Assembly (NCBI GenBank): GCA_015489175.1
Contig: WGAI01000067.1
Coordinates: 1 to 64,000 of the forward strand
Direction of reading: 5' to 3'
Source: Caldifarciminota bacterium
GTDB lineage: Bacteria; Hydrothermota; Hydrothermia; B15-G9
Length of the DNA stretch: 64,000 nucleotides
Under the pieces are notes generated by a model. That model saw only the letters and a list, made by a program, of their open reading frames with translations, was not told the origin of the DNA and searched no databases. A program made the position numbers and the translations under genes. How positions within the stretch are numbered: the first letter of the stretch is position 1; each line of letters begins with the position of its first letter. This document shows, one piece after another, positions 27,344-39,300 of this stretch.

Positions 27344-27769
27344 ATGAAAATTAAAGCGATTGGTTCGTTGATGTTAGCTATTTTTCTAGGAACAATCATC
27401 TTTACAACATCTTGTAATATGATAGATTACAGAGCTACTGTGTATGGTTATGTGCTATCGGATCCGGATTACAGGAACCCGGTGCCAGATGTAACCGTTA
27501 TCCTCAGAGTTACAAGTGTAAACGATGTGCCTGACTACAACACAATTACCGACGATAATGGCTATTACTCGATAAACTTTGAGGTGGGCTTTAAGGACGA
27601 AAACGGACATTTCATCCCGAACGAAGTCGTAGATGTAATGCTGAGATTCCAGTATGGCGGCTCCACATACACTTTGACCGATTTCAGGGTCTCGGCTGGC
27701 AGCATGGTGATGGCACCTGTCGTTTACCTGTCTCAGTTTGGTAGTGGAGGCGGCGGAGGAGGTAAATGA
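27344..27769 (+). CDS. Predicted lipoprotein with carboxypeptidase-regulatory-like fold
   Basis: Signal plus lipobox-like FTTSC; YGYVLSDPDYRNPVPDVTVILRV…TDDNGYYSINFEVG; Gly-rich C-terminus. Confidence 0.65.
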   Translation: MKIKAIGSLMLAIFLGTIIFTTSCNMIDYRATVYGYVLSDPDYRNPVPDVTVILRVTSVNDVPDYNTITDDNGYYSINFEVGFKDENGHFIPNEVVDVMLRFQYGGSTYTLTDFRVSAGSMVMAPVVYLSQFGSGGGGGGK

Positions 27770-27770
27770 C

Positions 27771-28412
27771 ATGGCACTCGATCTGAAGAGCCTCAAACTA
27801 CCGTCCAATCTCCCGATAAACACGAAATTCCTGCTTGTTCTGGTAATTAGCTTCAGCGCAATAATTTATGTTTACATAAAGTATTCTTATAACCCCAAAA
27901 AGAAGGAAATTGAGGACTTACATCAGCAACTTATCGACCTTAAAAACGATTATGCTGCCCTTCAAGTGCAAGTTCAGAACTTGCAGGAGACAAAGAGGAA
28001 GCTCGATTCTCTGAAAGTTATATGGAGTCGAATCCAGGTCCTGTTGCCGGACAAAAAGGACATTCCGGGGTGGTTTGATGACATAGTTGCGGCTTCCCGC
28101 AGTGCCGGCATCGATGTCATGCAGTTTAAGCCCGCCCCCCCGAAACAGTCCGACAAATATACAGAGTATCCTTTTGATGTAACTTTTCGTGGCACATATC
28201 ACAGTTTTGGCGCCTATCTTGCAGCGATAGCCAACCATCCTCGGATAACAAGGGTTAGCGATGTGAAACTATCATCCATGGACAGGCAGGAGGGCGAACC
28301 GTGGACGCTTCAAGGGTCGATGACGATCTCCACATTTGTATTCAACCCCGGTTTTCTTGAAAAGCAACAACAGCAGCAGAAAGGAAAGGCCGGCAGCGGC
28401 CAGAAGCGATAG
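27771..28412 (+). CDS. pilO: T4P assembly protein PilO
   Basis: N-terminal TM, coiled coil, LLPDKKDIPGWFDDIVAASRSAGIDVMQFKPAPP…YPFDVTFRGTYHSFGAYLAAIANHPRITRVSDVKLSS. Confidence 0.9.
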   Translation: MALDLKSLKLPSNLPINTKFLLVLVISFSAIIYVYIKYSYNPKKKEIEDLHQQLIDLKNDYAALQVQVQNLQETKRKLDSLKVIWSRIQVLLPDKKDIPGWFDDIVAASRSAGIDVMQFKPAPPKQSDKYTEYPFDVTFRGTYHSFGAYLAAIANHPRITRVSDVKLSSMDRQEGEPWTLQGSMTISTFVFNPGFLEKQQQQQKGKAGSGQKR

Positions 28413-28424
28413 GGAGGTGGGTGC

Positions 28425-29129
28425 ATGACAGGTTTACTTGTAATGTTTCTCGTGTCTGCGAGCATAAAAGAAATTAGAACTCAGCAGGTTGGAAAAGAGG
28501 CCGTCGAGATTTCGATTGTGGCGGATGCTCCGATCGACAACTTTGACCATGTGCTTTTGATGCGCCCATCGCTCCGCATAGTCATAAGCATACCCGGATT
28601 GAGTTACGACCTGCCATCCGACACGGTGAATGTAGGCAAAGGCCCGGTTGACAAGGTAGTCGGATTTGTCAAGTCAAGACGCCCTCTCGAATCCAGAGTC
28701 GTCATATACCTCAGAAAGAGCGTTCAATACAGGGCTACACTGAGCGCCGATAAGAGCGAGTTGATTTTGTTTATTGGTGAGGTCGATACTACCTCCATCT
28801 CGACCGAAGGCCTGCTTTATTATCCCAGAAGGGCGCCTTTTCTTTACTCCGCTCGATACAAAAGGGATCCGTTCTCCATGCCTAGCCTCAAATCGATAAG
28901 CGATACCCTTCTTGAGGTTAACGGGGCGAAACTCGTGGGGGTTCTTGAGACACCTACGGGCAGAGTGGCCGTTGTAAGAGCATACAATGGCAGGGGGTTT
29001 GTTCTTCATGAACACGATATCGTAAAGAACGGGATCGTGAGCGAGATAGGCAAGGATTATGTCATTTTTACGATAAGCGATTATGGTTTTACAAGGACGG
29101 TAGTCCTCAGACTTAAGGAGGAGGAATAA
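28425..29129 (+). CDS. AMIN domain plus PilP-like protein
   Basis: N-terminal AMIN-like beta region (VEISIVADAPIDNFDHVLLMRPSLRIVISIPGLSY…SRVVIYLRKSVQYRATLS). C-terminal PilP-like RDPFSMPSL…LVGVLETPTGRVAVVRAYNGRGFVLHEHDIV. Confidence 0.72.
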   Translation: MTGLLVMFLVSASIKEIRTQQVGKEAVEISIVADAPIDNFDHVLLMRPSLRIVISIPGLSYDLPSDTVNVGKGPVDKVVGFVKSRRPLESRVVIYLRKSVQYRATLSADKSELILFIGEVDTTSISTEGLLYYPRRAPFLYSARYKRDPFSMPSLKSISDTLLEVNGAKLVGVLETPTGRVAVVRAYNGRGFVLHEHDIVKNGIVSEIGKDYVIFTISDYGFTRTVVLRLKEEE

Positions 29130-29131
29130 CT

Positions 29132-30346
29132 ATGAGAAACAAAATAATTTATATTTTGTTGACACTTTTTCTATTGGCTGGCAATGTGGCCTCGCAGAAC
29201 GCTGGACGCGTGAGCGTGGACTTCCAAAATGCTGACATCTCGCTTGTGCTTAAAACATTCTCCGATATAAGCGGCAAAAACATCGTGGCCACCAAGAATG
29301 TGAAAGCAAAAGTGACGGTTACACTTAAAAATCTGCCATGGCAGCAGGCATTTCAGACGATACTCGACATGTATGGCCTTACTTACATCGAGGATAACGG
29401 AATTATAAAGGTCATGACCGTGGAGGAATCCAAGCGATTTCGGGAAACAAGGCAGCCTCAAACGCATATTTTCCAGATCAAATATGCGAAAGCTGATGAA
29501 TTGCAGGGTGTTGTGTCGCCGCTACTTTCATCGAGCGGAAAAATTGTGGTGGATAAGCGCACCAATTCGCTTGTTATCACGGATGTGCCAAGCGCAATAA
29601 GGGAGATAGATTCTCTGATACAGCAGCTTGACACACCTACACCTCAAGTCCTGATTCAGGCCAGGGTTGTGGAGATCAATCACAGTGTTGCAAAGGCACT
29701 TGGAATAGATTGGTCGGCTATCCATCCTGACAACCCGGCGACTGGACTTCCGTTCAATGTCAAAGTTCCACTTGGCACGGCAGCAACAGGAAGCATAAGA
29801 TTTGGCAAGTTCATAGCTGGCATGGGCATAGATGCGACCATCGACATGCTTGAGAGCGAGAGTAAGGCTAATGTGCTGTCTCAGCCAAGCATAATCGTTG
29901 CAGATAACCAGCAGGCTGAGATACTTTCTGGTAAACAGATACCGATCATAACGAGGGATATGGCTGGCAATCAGGTTATTCAGTTCTACAATGTTGCACT
30001 TAGGTTGACCGTAACGCCTCACATAAGCCCTGACAGCACGATAACGCTTGAGCTTAACCCCGAGGTTAGCGATATAGCCGGTGAGGCGCCGGGCGGTGCA
30101 GGTGTGATGATATCCACGCAGCAGGCGAAGACCCAGTTGACCGTCAAAAATGGCGAGACTGTCGTTATCGGTGGCATTATGAGGTCGCACAAGAAAGAAG
30201 GCGAGTCGAGAGTTCCTTTCTTTTCCCGTATCCCGTTGATCGGAATGCTATTTAAATCCAGAAGAGAAGATTCTGAGAAATCGGAACTTATGATTTTCGT
30301 TACCCCAAGAATTATCTCTTATGCAGGAGTTAGTTCCTCTGAATGA
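29132..30346 (+). CDS. pilQ: T4P secretin, compact
   Basis: STN domain (VSVDFQNADISLVLKTFSDISGKNIVATKNV), N1 domain, secretin domain ending FFSRIPLIGMLFKSRREDSEKSELMIFVTPRII. Confidence 0.96.
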   Translation: MRNKIIYILLTLFLLAGNVASQNAGRVSVDFQNADISLVLKTFSDISGKNIVATKNVKAKVTVTLKNLPWQQAFQTILDMYGLTYIEDNGIIKVMTVEESKRFRETRQPQTHIFQIKYAKADELQGVVSPLLSSSGKIVVDKRTNSLVITDVPSAIREIDSLIQQLDTPTPQVLIQARVVEINHSVAKALGIDWSAIHPDNPATGLPFNVKVPLGTAATGSIRFGKFIAGMGIDATIDMLESESKANVLSQPSIIVADNQQAEILSGKQIPIITRDMAGNQVIQFYNVALRLTVTPHISPDSTITLELNPEVSDIAGEAPGGAGVMISTQQAKTQLTVKNGETVVIGGIMRSHKKEGESRVPFFSRIPLIGMLFKSRREDSEKSELMIFVTPRIISYAGVSSSE

Positions 30347-30378
30347 TGGGGCCCCAATAAAATAAGGGAGGATAGGAT

Positions 30379-33300
30379 ATGAAGAAGATTTTGTCTATTT
30401 TTATATTGGTGATGGCGGTATCCAATGCAGCTGCGTCTCCGGTTTACATTACGAATGTCGAAGTGGAGCCCAATCCATTCAGTCCTAACGGTGATGGGAG
30501 GGCGGATACAACAACTTTCTCATTCATACTTAGTGGCTATGTGGATACTGTCTATCTAAGGATATTCCGCGATTCGCTTAACACGAGCACAGGGCTCAGA
30601 GACACTGTAATCGACTCTATCGTCGCTGTCCTTACTCCTGGAATTCAGGGTGCCAATGTGATGGCATGGACTAATGTCGAGACCGATCCATCCATATTGC
30701 CGGATGGGCCGTATCACTATTTCATTTACGGTAGCGATACGACGGACACGGCCACAGGTATCGTCTATATAGATAGACAGCCACCTACAATTTACAATGT
30801 CTCTGTGACACCCAACCCATTCAGCCCAAATGGAGACGGTATCAACGACTATGCTCACATTGCGTTTTCGGTCACAGGCAGTTACCGCCCTGAGGACAGC
30901 CTGTTTTTCCGTAAGCCACCTCTGGGCATTGGTTATCTTCAGCTGTGGTATCAGAACGGTGCAGGTCATGGCGTGTTTGTGGCCAATGCAAAGGTAGATT
31001 CAGCGGATGGACATGTCGATAACATCATCGAATTCCCTTATCCGGTGTATCTCGCTCTGGCTGTCGGTGGACTTCAGGGGCTTGAGCAGGTCGATCTTAG
31101 GTTCTTCGATTACGCCAACAGGGCCATCGACATTACGGCTCAGCCAAATGAGGACATAAGAATTGGAATACCAGAAACTTACCTGTTGAACAAATTTATG
31201 TATTTCTCCTCAAGTTCGTTCATCGTGACGAACATGGACTCTCTTGATCCAGGAGTTTCAATCCTGATACCTGTTTACGCATTTACTGGTAACGCATCGA
31301 TAACGATCACTGACATCAACAATCAGGTTGTAAGTGTTGTTGATTTCGTGGATGTTTACAGAGGAGATGGTAATTACTTCACGGATTGGGGGCCTGACAA
31401 CATACCCGACGGCCTTTACACATTCAGCATTCAGGCACAGGATGAGTCCTACAATGTGGAGCTTTACACGGGCAATGTGATAGCCAATTCGATACCGACA
31501 AATGTCGATTCCCTGACCGTTTCACCGTCAGTTATCTCTCCAGCTAACCTTGATGGGCGAGCTGACGCAGCGCTCGTGCAGTTCTCCATCTCCGAAGAAG
31601 CCCATGTGACTGTCAGGGTTTATAACTCTGCTACACAGTGGGATACAACGACGCTTGTCAGGACTTTGATAGGCGATTCTGTCATGCAGGGCGGCAGCCA
31701 CTCCTTGACATTCGACGGAAGGGACAACAATGGGAATTTCCTCGCACAGAACAGTGACAGCACATACACCGTCGTCGTCACAGCTTACGATCCATATACC
31801 CTCGATTCGGATGTCAAATCGGCGCCGATAGTTGTGGACAATCTTTCGCCGTCCTTTGACACACTTTACATCAACACTCTGGTCAACAACACCATCGATA
31901 CCCTTTACGGAAAGGTAAACGAGCCGGGTAGTGAAATTCGCGTCTTTCGCAACGGATATCCCATAGGCATAGCCATCGCCGATTCCATAACGGGTAACTT
32001 CTCGCTTGTTGTCACCTATGTTGAGGGCATAAACACATTTACAGCAATCGCTTACGATGCAGCATACAACAGTGACACGGCGTCCGTCACGGCTCTCTGC
32101 GACCTTCATGCCCCGACACTGGCCTCAAGTTCGCCTTTCGACGGCGAAGCATTCCAGACTTTCACGATCGCAAACGGCAAAGCTGTTTTGATCGATAGCA
32201 TCTATCATGACAGTGCATCTGGTATCGATTGGGCCACCGCATCGGTTCATCTCTACTACGAAAATTATCTCAGAGACACATATCTTGGTTCCCCGATAAC
32301 GCATCTCGGGGATACGCTTTTCATCCCGTTCATCACGGATTCAATAAACGCCCACAGCGGCCATTACAGGCTTATCGTTTCGGTTCAGGACAGGGCAGGC
32401 AACACGATGTTCGATACCGTGAGATTTACGGTCGATAGAGTTGCTCCGACTATTGTCACGATTCCAGATTCCGGTTCACCTACGAACATGCTGGATACGG
32501 TGATGGCAGTAATTCGGGACTCGATATCTGGCGTTGACACGATCAGCACTACCGTGTCACTTGAGAAACGCAATGTGAGAACGATCGAGGGAACCACTTT
32601 CTGGCGTGGAGATACGGTATTTTTCGTGCCACTTTCTCCGATACCGCGCGATGGCTCTGATGACGGCGAGTATATCTTTGCCGTCGATGCCGTGGATAAG
32701 GCCGGAAACTACACTCCAAAGCGCTCTTTGATTATTTACGACACAAGGCCGCCGCACATAACGACATTCTGGCCGCCTGACAGCTCAACTTTTCAGGATT
32801 CTGTGACAGGGATCGACACCATATTTGCAGTTGTCAACGACAGCTTTGGCAGTTTCGCCGGCTCAGGCCTTGATGTCAACTTCTCGCTCATAAGGCTTGT
32901 GAACACAAATAACGGGCAGGGTGTGATCGGAAATCAGATCTATCATGGCGATACTCTGAAATGGGCGATCGACCCAACGCTCTACGATCCGGCATACGGG
33001 TTCAATGAAGAGGGCACATACATGATAACCGTCACGGCTACGGACAGCGCTGGCAACTCTGCAGACACATCATCGACATTTATCATCGACCTGAGCAGCC
33101 CGATCGTGACCGAGGTCTATCCAGCTGACAGCGCTTATGTGAATGCGAGCCCTGAAAACATCCACGCCATCGTCGTTGAGAGGGGAAGCGGGATAAACAA
33201 ATCCGCATCTTACATCCACATTTACAGGCCTGACGGTGGCGAGGTGCCCGGAACATACACTTTTGTGGGCGATACCCTGCTGTTCTCACTCGAAAATCCG

Positions 33301-36300
33301 TTCCCTGAGGACGGGACATGGGACGGCCAGTTCACCATAGTCGTTCATGTGGAGGACAATGTCGGCAAGACGGTCGAGGACACATTCCACTTCATTTATG
33401 ACACGCAACCGCCTCAGGTTGTGTGGTCCACGCCGTCTGACAGTTCCTACCTCAACCGCAATTTCGAGACCGATTACAACAGGACCATTAAAGTGCGGTT
33501 GAGCGATGCAACATCCGGACTTGATTTCGGGACAAGCGGACTTAGCATCCTCGTGAACTGGGAAAACTACAACGCCTCACCGTCCAACTACCTGAGGTTG
33601 CCGCCAGATACGCTTGGCTTCCACTTCGATAGCCTAATTGAAGGCGAGATTGAAGTTGTCGTCTGGGGCTACGATCACGCTAACAACCTGTTGAACGATA
33701 CTCTGATCCTCATTGTGGATACCACAAAGCCGAGCGTGGTCTTTGTTCCGGACAGCGGGACTATGACAAATTCGCTCAGCACATTCTCGGCCTACATTCG
33801 TGACCTGTTTGCCGGACCTGACACGGCCAGCACACACCTTGCGGTTTACCGGCTGGACAGCCCGTCCGACACCACTTCGATCGGCCTTGACCATTACGAA
33901 TGGCTCGGTGACACCATCGTGTTCTACCCGTATCCTCCGATCGCAACCGATGGGTCAAACGATGGCGAATATCTCATAAGGGCCTATGCTTACGATAAGT
34001 CTGGCAATGTCGATTCAAGCCGAATTTCAACGATTTTCTACGATTCAAAGCCGCCTTATGTCGTTTCTCACTCGCAATCGAGCGGTGCAGATACGCTCAT
34101 AACCGATACGCTGAGCGAGATCTGGGTTCTGCCGTCTGATGCCAACGGATTGAGGTGGGTGTCCGGGATTGATACCAACGGCACTCAGGTCTCAGTTGTT
34201 AACCAGTTCGGCGCTGCGATTGCGGGACACCGTGAATGGCGCGGCGATACGCTCTTTTTCGTGTTCGATAACCCTATATCGGCCGATGGCCGCTACACGG
34301 CGAGGGTCTATATGGCCGACCTCGTCGGCAACACATCCACGGATAGCTTCAGGTTTGTGGTTGACCTGAATTCACCTCAGATCACATGGAGCGACCCGGC
34401 AGACAGCTCCTATGTCAACTCACCGCCGAACGAGATCAGGATCTTCATTCAAGACCTTGGAAGTGGTGTCAACTTCAATGCGTGCTCGGTCGTGGTTTAC
34501 ACGCCCAACATGGGCACGGTCCTCGGTCACACCGAGGTCAGGAACGACACCATCGTCTTCGTGCTTGAGGAGACACTGCCGACGGACGGCTCCGCCGACG
34601 GCGTTTACACCGTTTTGGTATGGGGTCAGGACAACAACAACAGGCCGTTGTCACCTTCCAATCCCGATACGCTGATGTTCACATTTGACACGCAGGTGCC
34701 TCAGCTCGTGAGCTACTATCCGACTCGCGATACGGCACTTAACCAGTTCAATTCGCCCGAATTCGGGCCTGACACCATATTCGCAAGGCTTAGAGATGCG
34801 ACAGCCGGCGTGGATCTCACGACAAGCGACCTGACCCTTCTCAAATACGGGTTGCCTATAAGCGGTGTGGCAGTCACGCGGCGTTCAGCCGATACCACTT
34901 TGATAATGGCCCTGCCATCAGGTCTTGAGGAGGGCAGATATTCGTTCGTCGTCAAAGAGGTCGATTTCGCTCACAACCTCAAGCGCGATAGCATAAACTT
35001 CGTCTATGACCTCACAGGTCCGGTGATTTCGGCGCTGATGCCAGACAGCGAAAAACTTAACATGATCGATTCGATCGACATCTCGGTCATCGACACGCTC
35101 GCAGGCACTGACACCATGCAGACGAACCTGACTGTCAGACTGTTAGATGCAGGCCGCACGATCGGCGGTGATATAGTCTGGCTGGATCCTTCAACTGTCA
35201 GGTTCGTCCCTGATCCGCCGCTTGCCACAGACGGCTCCGATGACGGACTTGTTGAAGTGGAAACGCATGGATTTGACATGGCAGGGAACGGCTCTGTCGA
35301 TACTTCATACCTGATTTACGACACGAGGCCGCCTCGCATTGTGGACGACAGAATCGATTTCTTCCGCGATACGCTAACGCACACGCCTGTCGGCAGTCTG
35401 GTCATGCCGACGGACACCGTAATCGAGGACAGTTTCTTCGGGCTCAGGGTCGCTCTCGATGACAGCTATTTCGGCCGCACCGTTTCCGGGATTGACCCCG
35501 TCAGGAGCACTGCATCGCTCACCTATCAAGGAGGTGCAGCTATACCCGGCATAACGATGGTCAGCAACGATACGCTCTACCTCACGCTTTCCGATACCAT
35601 TCGTGAGGATGACAGGTTCACCGCACGGTTCAACATCGCGGACGAAGCGGGCAACAGCAGCGAATACGAACATAACTTTATCGTTGACCTTTATCCGCCG
35701 GTTCTCGCCGGCACTGTGCCGCCAGATGGCGGATTTATCAATTCACCTCCAACCTATGTGGCGGCCAGCATCTTCGATAACGGGAGCGGTGTCCTTATGG
35801 ACACTTCAGTTACGAAGATCACATTGATCGCTCCCGACAACCATATCGTGCTTGGCTATAACGAATTTGTGAACGATACGCTTTATTTCAGGATCCAGGA
35901 GAACATCGATTCCACGGGCATTGCGGATGGCACATACACGATGATCGTTCGGAGCATGGACAACAGCGGCAAGGGATTTGTTGATACGCTTAGCTTTGTG
36001 CTCGACACGCAGCTGCCGTCCCTCGATTCATCGCTGGCTGTCGTGAACGGAAACGAGTATCCGCTTGAGGATGGGTATTTCAATCAGGCGCCTGATACAT
36101 TGTGGTTCTACCTCAGCGACAGAACGTCCGGAGCCAACCTCCTTTCGAGCGGAGTTTCGCTCCACAGATACGGCCAGCTTCTTGAGACATCCATTGTTAG
36201 GGATACGGTCAATGATAGGCTTGGCATCGTGCCACTCTCACCGCTTGATGATGGGCGATATTTCGCACGAGTAAGCGTTGTTGACCGTGCTCTCAATTTC

Positions 36301-39300
36301 CTCGTCGATACAGTTTCTTTTGTGATCGACCGTGTGGCACCAAGCATCGATGTGCAGCCCGAAAACGGCGTTGCAGTTAATCGACTCGACACGATAACGG
36401 TTTACCTCAACGATACGCTTGCAGGAATTGATACGATTACAACCACCGTGTCGCTCACAGGCCCGAACGGCGATGTGCCTCTGAATGTCAACTGGATAGA
36501 TGGCGTTCAGGCCATTTGCACCCCTGTTCAGCCGCTTGCCACCAACGGCTCGGACGACGCAGACGACTATGTGATCTATGTTGAGGCCTACGACAAAGCT
36601 AACAATGTATCCGTGTCAAGTGTGCATATAACTTATGATACACGGCCGCCTTATGTTACCGAGAGGTTCCCGGATTCACTCTCACTTGGCGATGTCAATT
36701 CTGTCTGGGTCAGGTTTGCCGACTCGTTGAGCAGCTCAGTTCACGGCTCAGGAGTGGATTCTGTGCTCTCGATCATCCGCCTGACTCGTGCTGAGACGGG
36801 CGAGGCGATACCGGGTCAGAAGATTGTGCGCGGCGATACTCTGATTTTCAACATAGATGCCGCTTATGCACCGCTTGCAGATGGAAGATACAAGTTCTAT
36901 TCAATCCTTTACGACAAGGCTGGCAACATGGATAGCCTTGAGTATGAGTTCGTCGTTGACACGCGCGGCCCATCGCTTGTTTGGAGCATGCCGCGCGACA
37001 GTGGATTTATAAACTACCAGCCGCAGGCCATTTACGCATTAATCGCCGATGAGGGCACAGGCCTGAATTACGACACCGCACTTACAAACATTCGGGTTCA
37101 GGGGCCGGATGGCAGATATCTGATAGGTTACAACGAGTTCATCGGCGACACGCTTGTCTTCCACATAACGGATTCGTCCCTCATTGATGGCTACTACAAT
37201 GTAGAAGTCAGGGCGCACGATATGATAGGAAGGCCTTTGAACTACGCGCCTTCCGGAAGCTACGATTCTGTTCAGGTGCTGACATTTGCGATAGACCGCA
37301 GGCCGCCAACTCTCGCATGGAGTTATCCCGCACACGACACGGCAATTCAGAGGCCGGAGGGGCCGTATGTGGTTGAATTCAACGATCTTCTTGCGGGCAT
37401 AAACCTCTCATCAAGTGGCGCGGATCTGATGCATTACGGCGTGCCCGTTGAGATAAACATCACTCGTGTGGATTCCGGCGATGTGGTGATCGGCAACGAT
37501 ACGGTGCATGTGACGAACGCACTGGTTATCCAGCCTGTTGATAGCGGCAGTTTCGATGTGGAAGGCCGCTATAAACTCGCGGTTATCGGCGTCGATAAGG
37601 CTTTGAATGTCGTGCAGGATACGATACAGTTCATAGTTGACAGGCAACCGCCTGAGCTGACATTTTATCCTGCCGATAGCAGCTACCTCGATTCTATCGA
37701 TAGAATTTATGTGATTGTCAGCGATACGCTTGCAGGTGCGAACAATTCGTCAATCGATTTCGCACTGGTCGGCCCGAACGGTGACATGAGTGGCACCTTG
37801 AGCTGGTATGGCGATACTGCTGAGTTTGTGCCCACCAACCCGTTCCAGCCCGGCGGATATTACGATGGGAAATACAACATTATCGTTTCGGCTTACGACC
37901 GCGCCATGAACATGGCTTATGGCAGGTCCGATTTCATCTACGACACCAGGCCACCCTATCCGACGATGTTCTATCCGTCTCAGGATTCCGTCGTGCCTCG
38001 TCCTGTGTATTACGCATGGATGAGGCTGACAGATGTGTATGACACCATGCGCGAGGTGTCCGGTGTGGACATAGGCGCGTGCCAGATCGGTGTCCTCGAT
38101 CCGGATGGTGTTACCGTGCCAGGCAACATGGTGTTCGAGGGCGATACTGCGATAAGATGGAGCTTCAGAAACGCAATCATCAGGGATGGAAGATACACGG
38201 TCTGGGCGAAGTATTACGACCGCGCTGGCAACTTCGATAGCACATCTTACGAGTTCACGCTCGATTTGAACCCGCCTGTGGTCGTTTGGAGCTCGCCTGA
38301 GGACAGCAGTTACATAAATCACTCAATTCAGGATGTGCAGGTGGTGCTTGACGATCGCGGCGGCTCAGGAGTGAATCCGGATTCATCTCGCCTATATCTC
38401 GTTGGACCGAACGGAGATACGCTTTTGGGATCCTTCAGCATAAGCAACGACACGCTCAACTACCACCTCGTTAGCCCGCTGCCGGCCGACGGCTCAGCGG
38501 ATGGAGTTTACAGGATGCTGGTGCACGGCAGGGACTATGTGAACGACCCAGCAGTCATCGGCGACCACACCATAGATGATACCCTGATGTTCGTTTACGA
38601 TACCCGTGCGCCATACCTTGTAGCATCTTATCCAATTGACAACGCAATGCTTAACACGGCGCCAGAGACCCTTTGGGTGCAGCTTGGAGATCAGCTCTCA
38701 GGCGTCTCGCTTGGAACGAGCAACCTGACGCTGTTCGTCAACGGCCTCATCGTGCCGGGCACGGTCTATCGCGATGTTGTTCACTCAAGGCTGATGTTTG
38801 TGCCCGATAATCCGCTTACGGACAACGAATACAGCCTTCTCGTCTTTGCAAGGGATACTGCCACCAACGAGTTTGTCGATACGGTAAACTTCATCGTGGA
38901 CACTCAGGAGCCGGATGTCGTTATAACGCCCAATGATGGTGCGACCGTCAACCAGCTTACGGAAATCACGATGTCCGTTGAGGACAACATGTCAGGTGTG
39001 GATACGACATTGAGTTACATAAATGTCACAGGGCCTAACGGCGTGGTTGCCGCTCAGAGATATTGGACGGGCGACACGCTTCATTTTGTGCCGACGCCTC
39101 CGCTCAGAACGGATGGCAGCGATGATGGCAGATACACTGCTGCTGGCGTTGGTTATGACATGGCAGGCAACATAGATGTGAACACGATCAGCTTCATTTA
39201 CGATACCAGACCTCCGTTCGTTCAGGAATTTTATCCTCAGGACATCCAGATAATGCCGCTGAGAGCGGTCTGGGCAGTTGTGTCCGATACGCTGCCCGGC

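Noticed and set aside
29528-30190. 220-aa minus-strand ORF
   Set aside because: Antisense to pilQ secretin codons; no motif.
31528-38322. Several minus-strand ORFs (193, 190, 98 aa and others)
   Set aside because: Shadows of the repetitive giant gene; the strong codon pattern of the + frame explains them.
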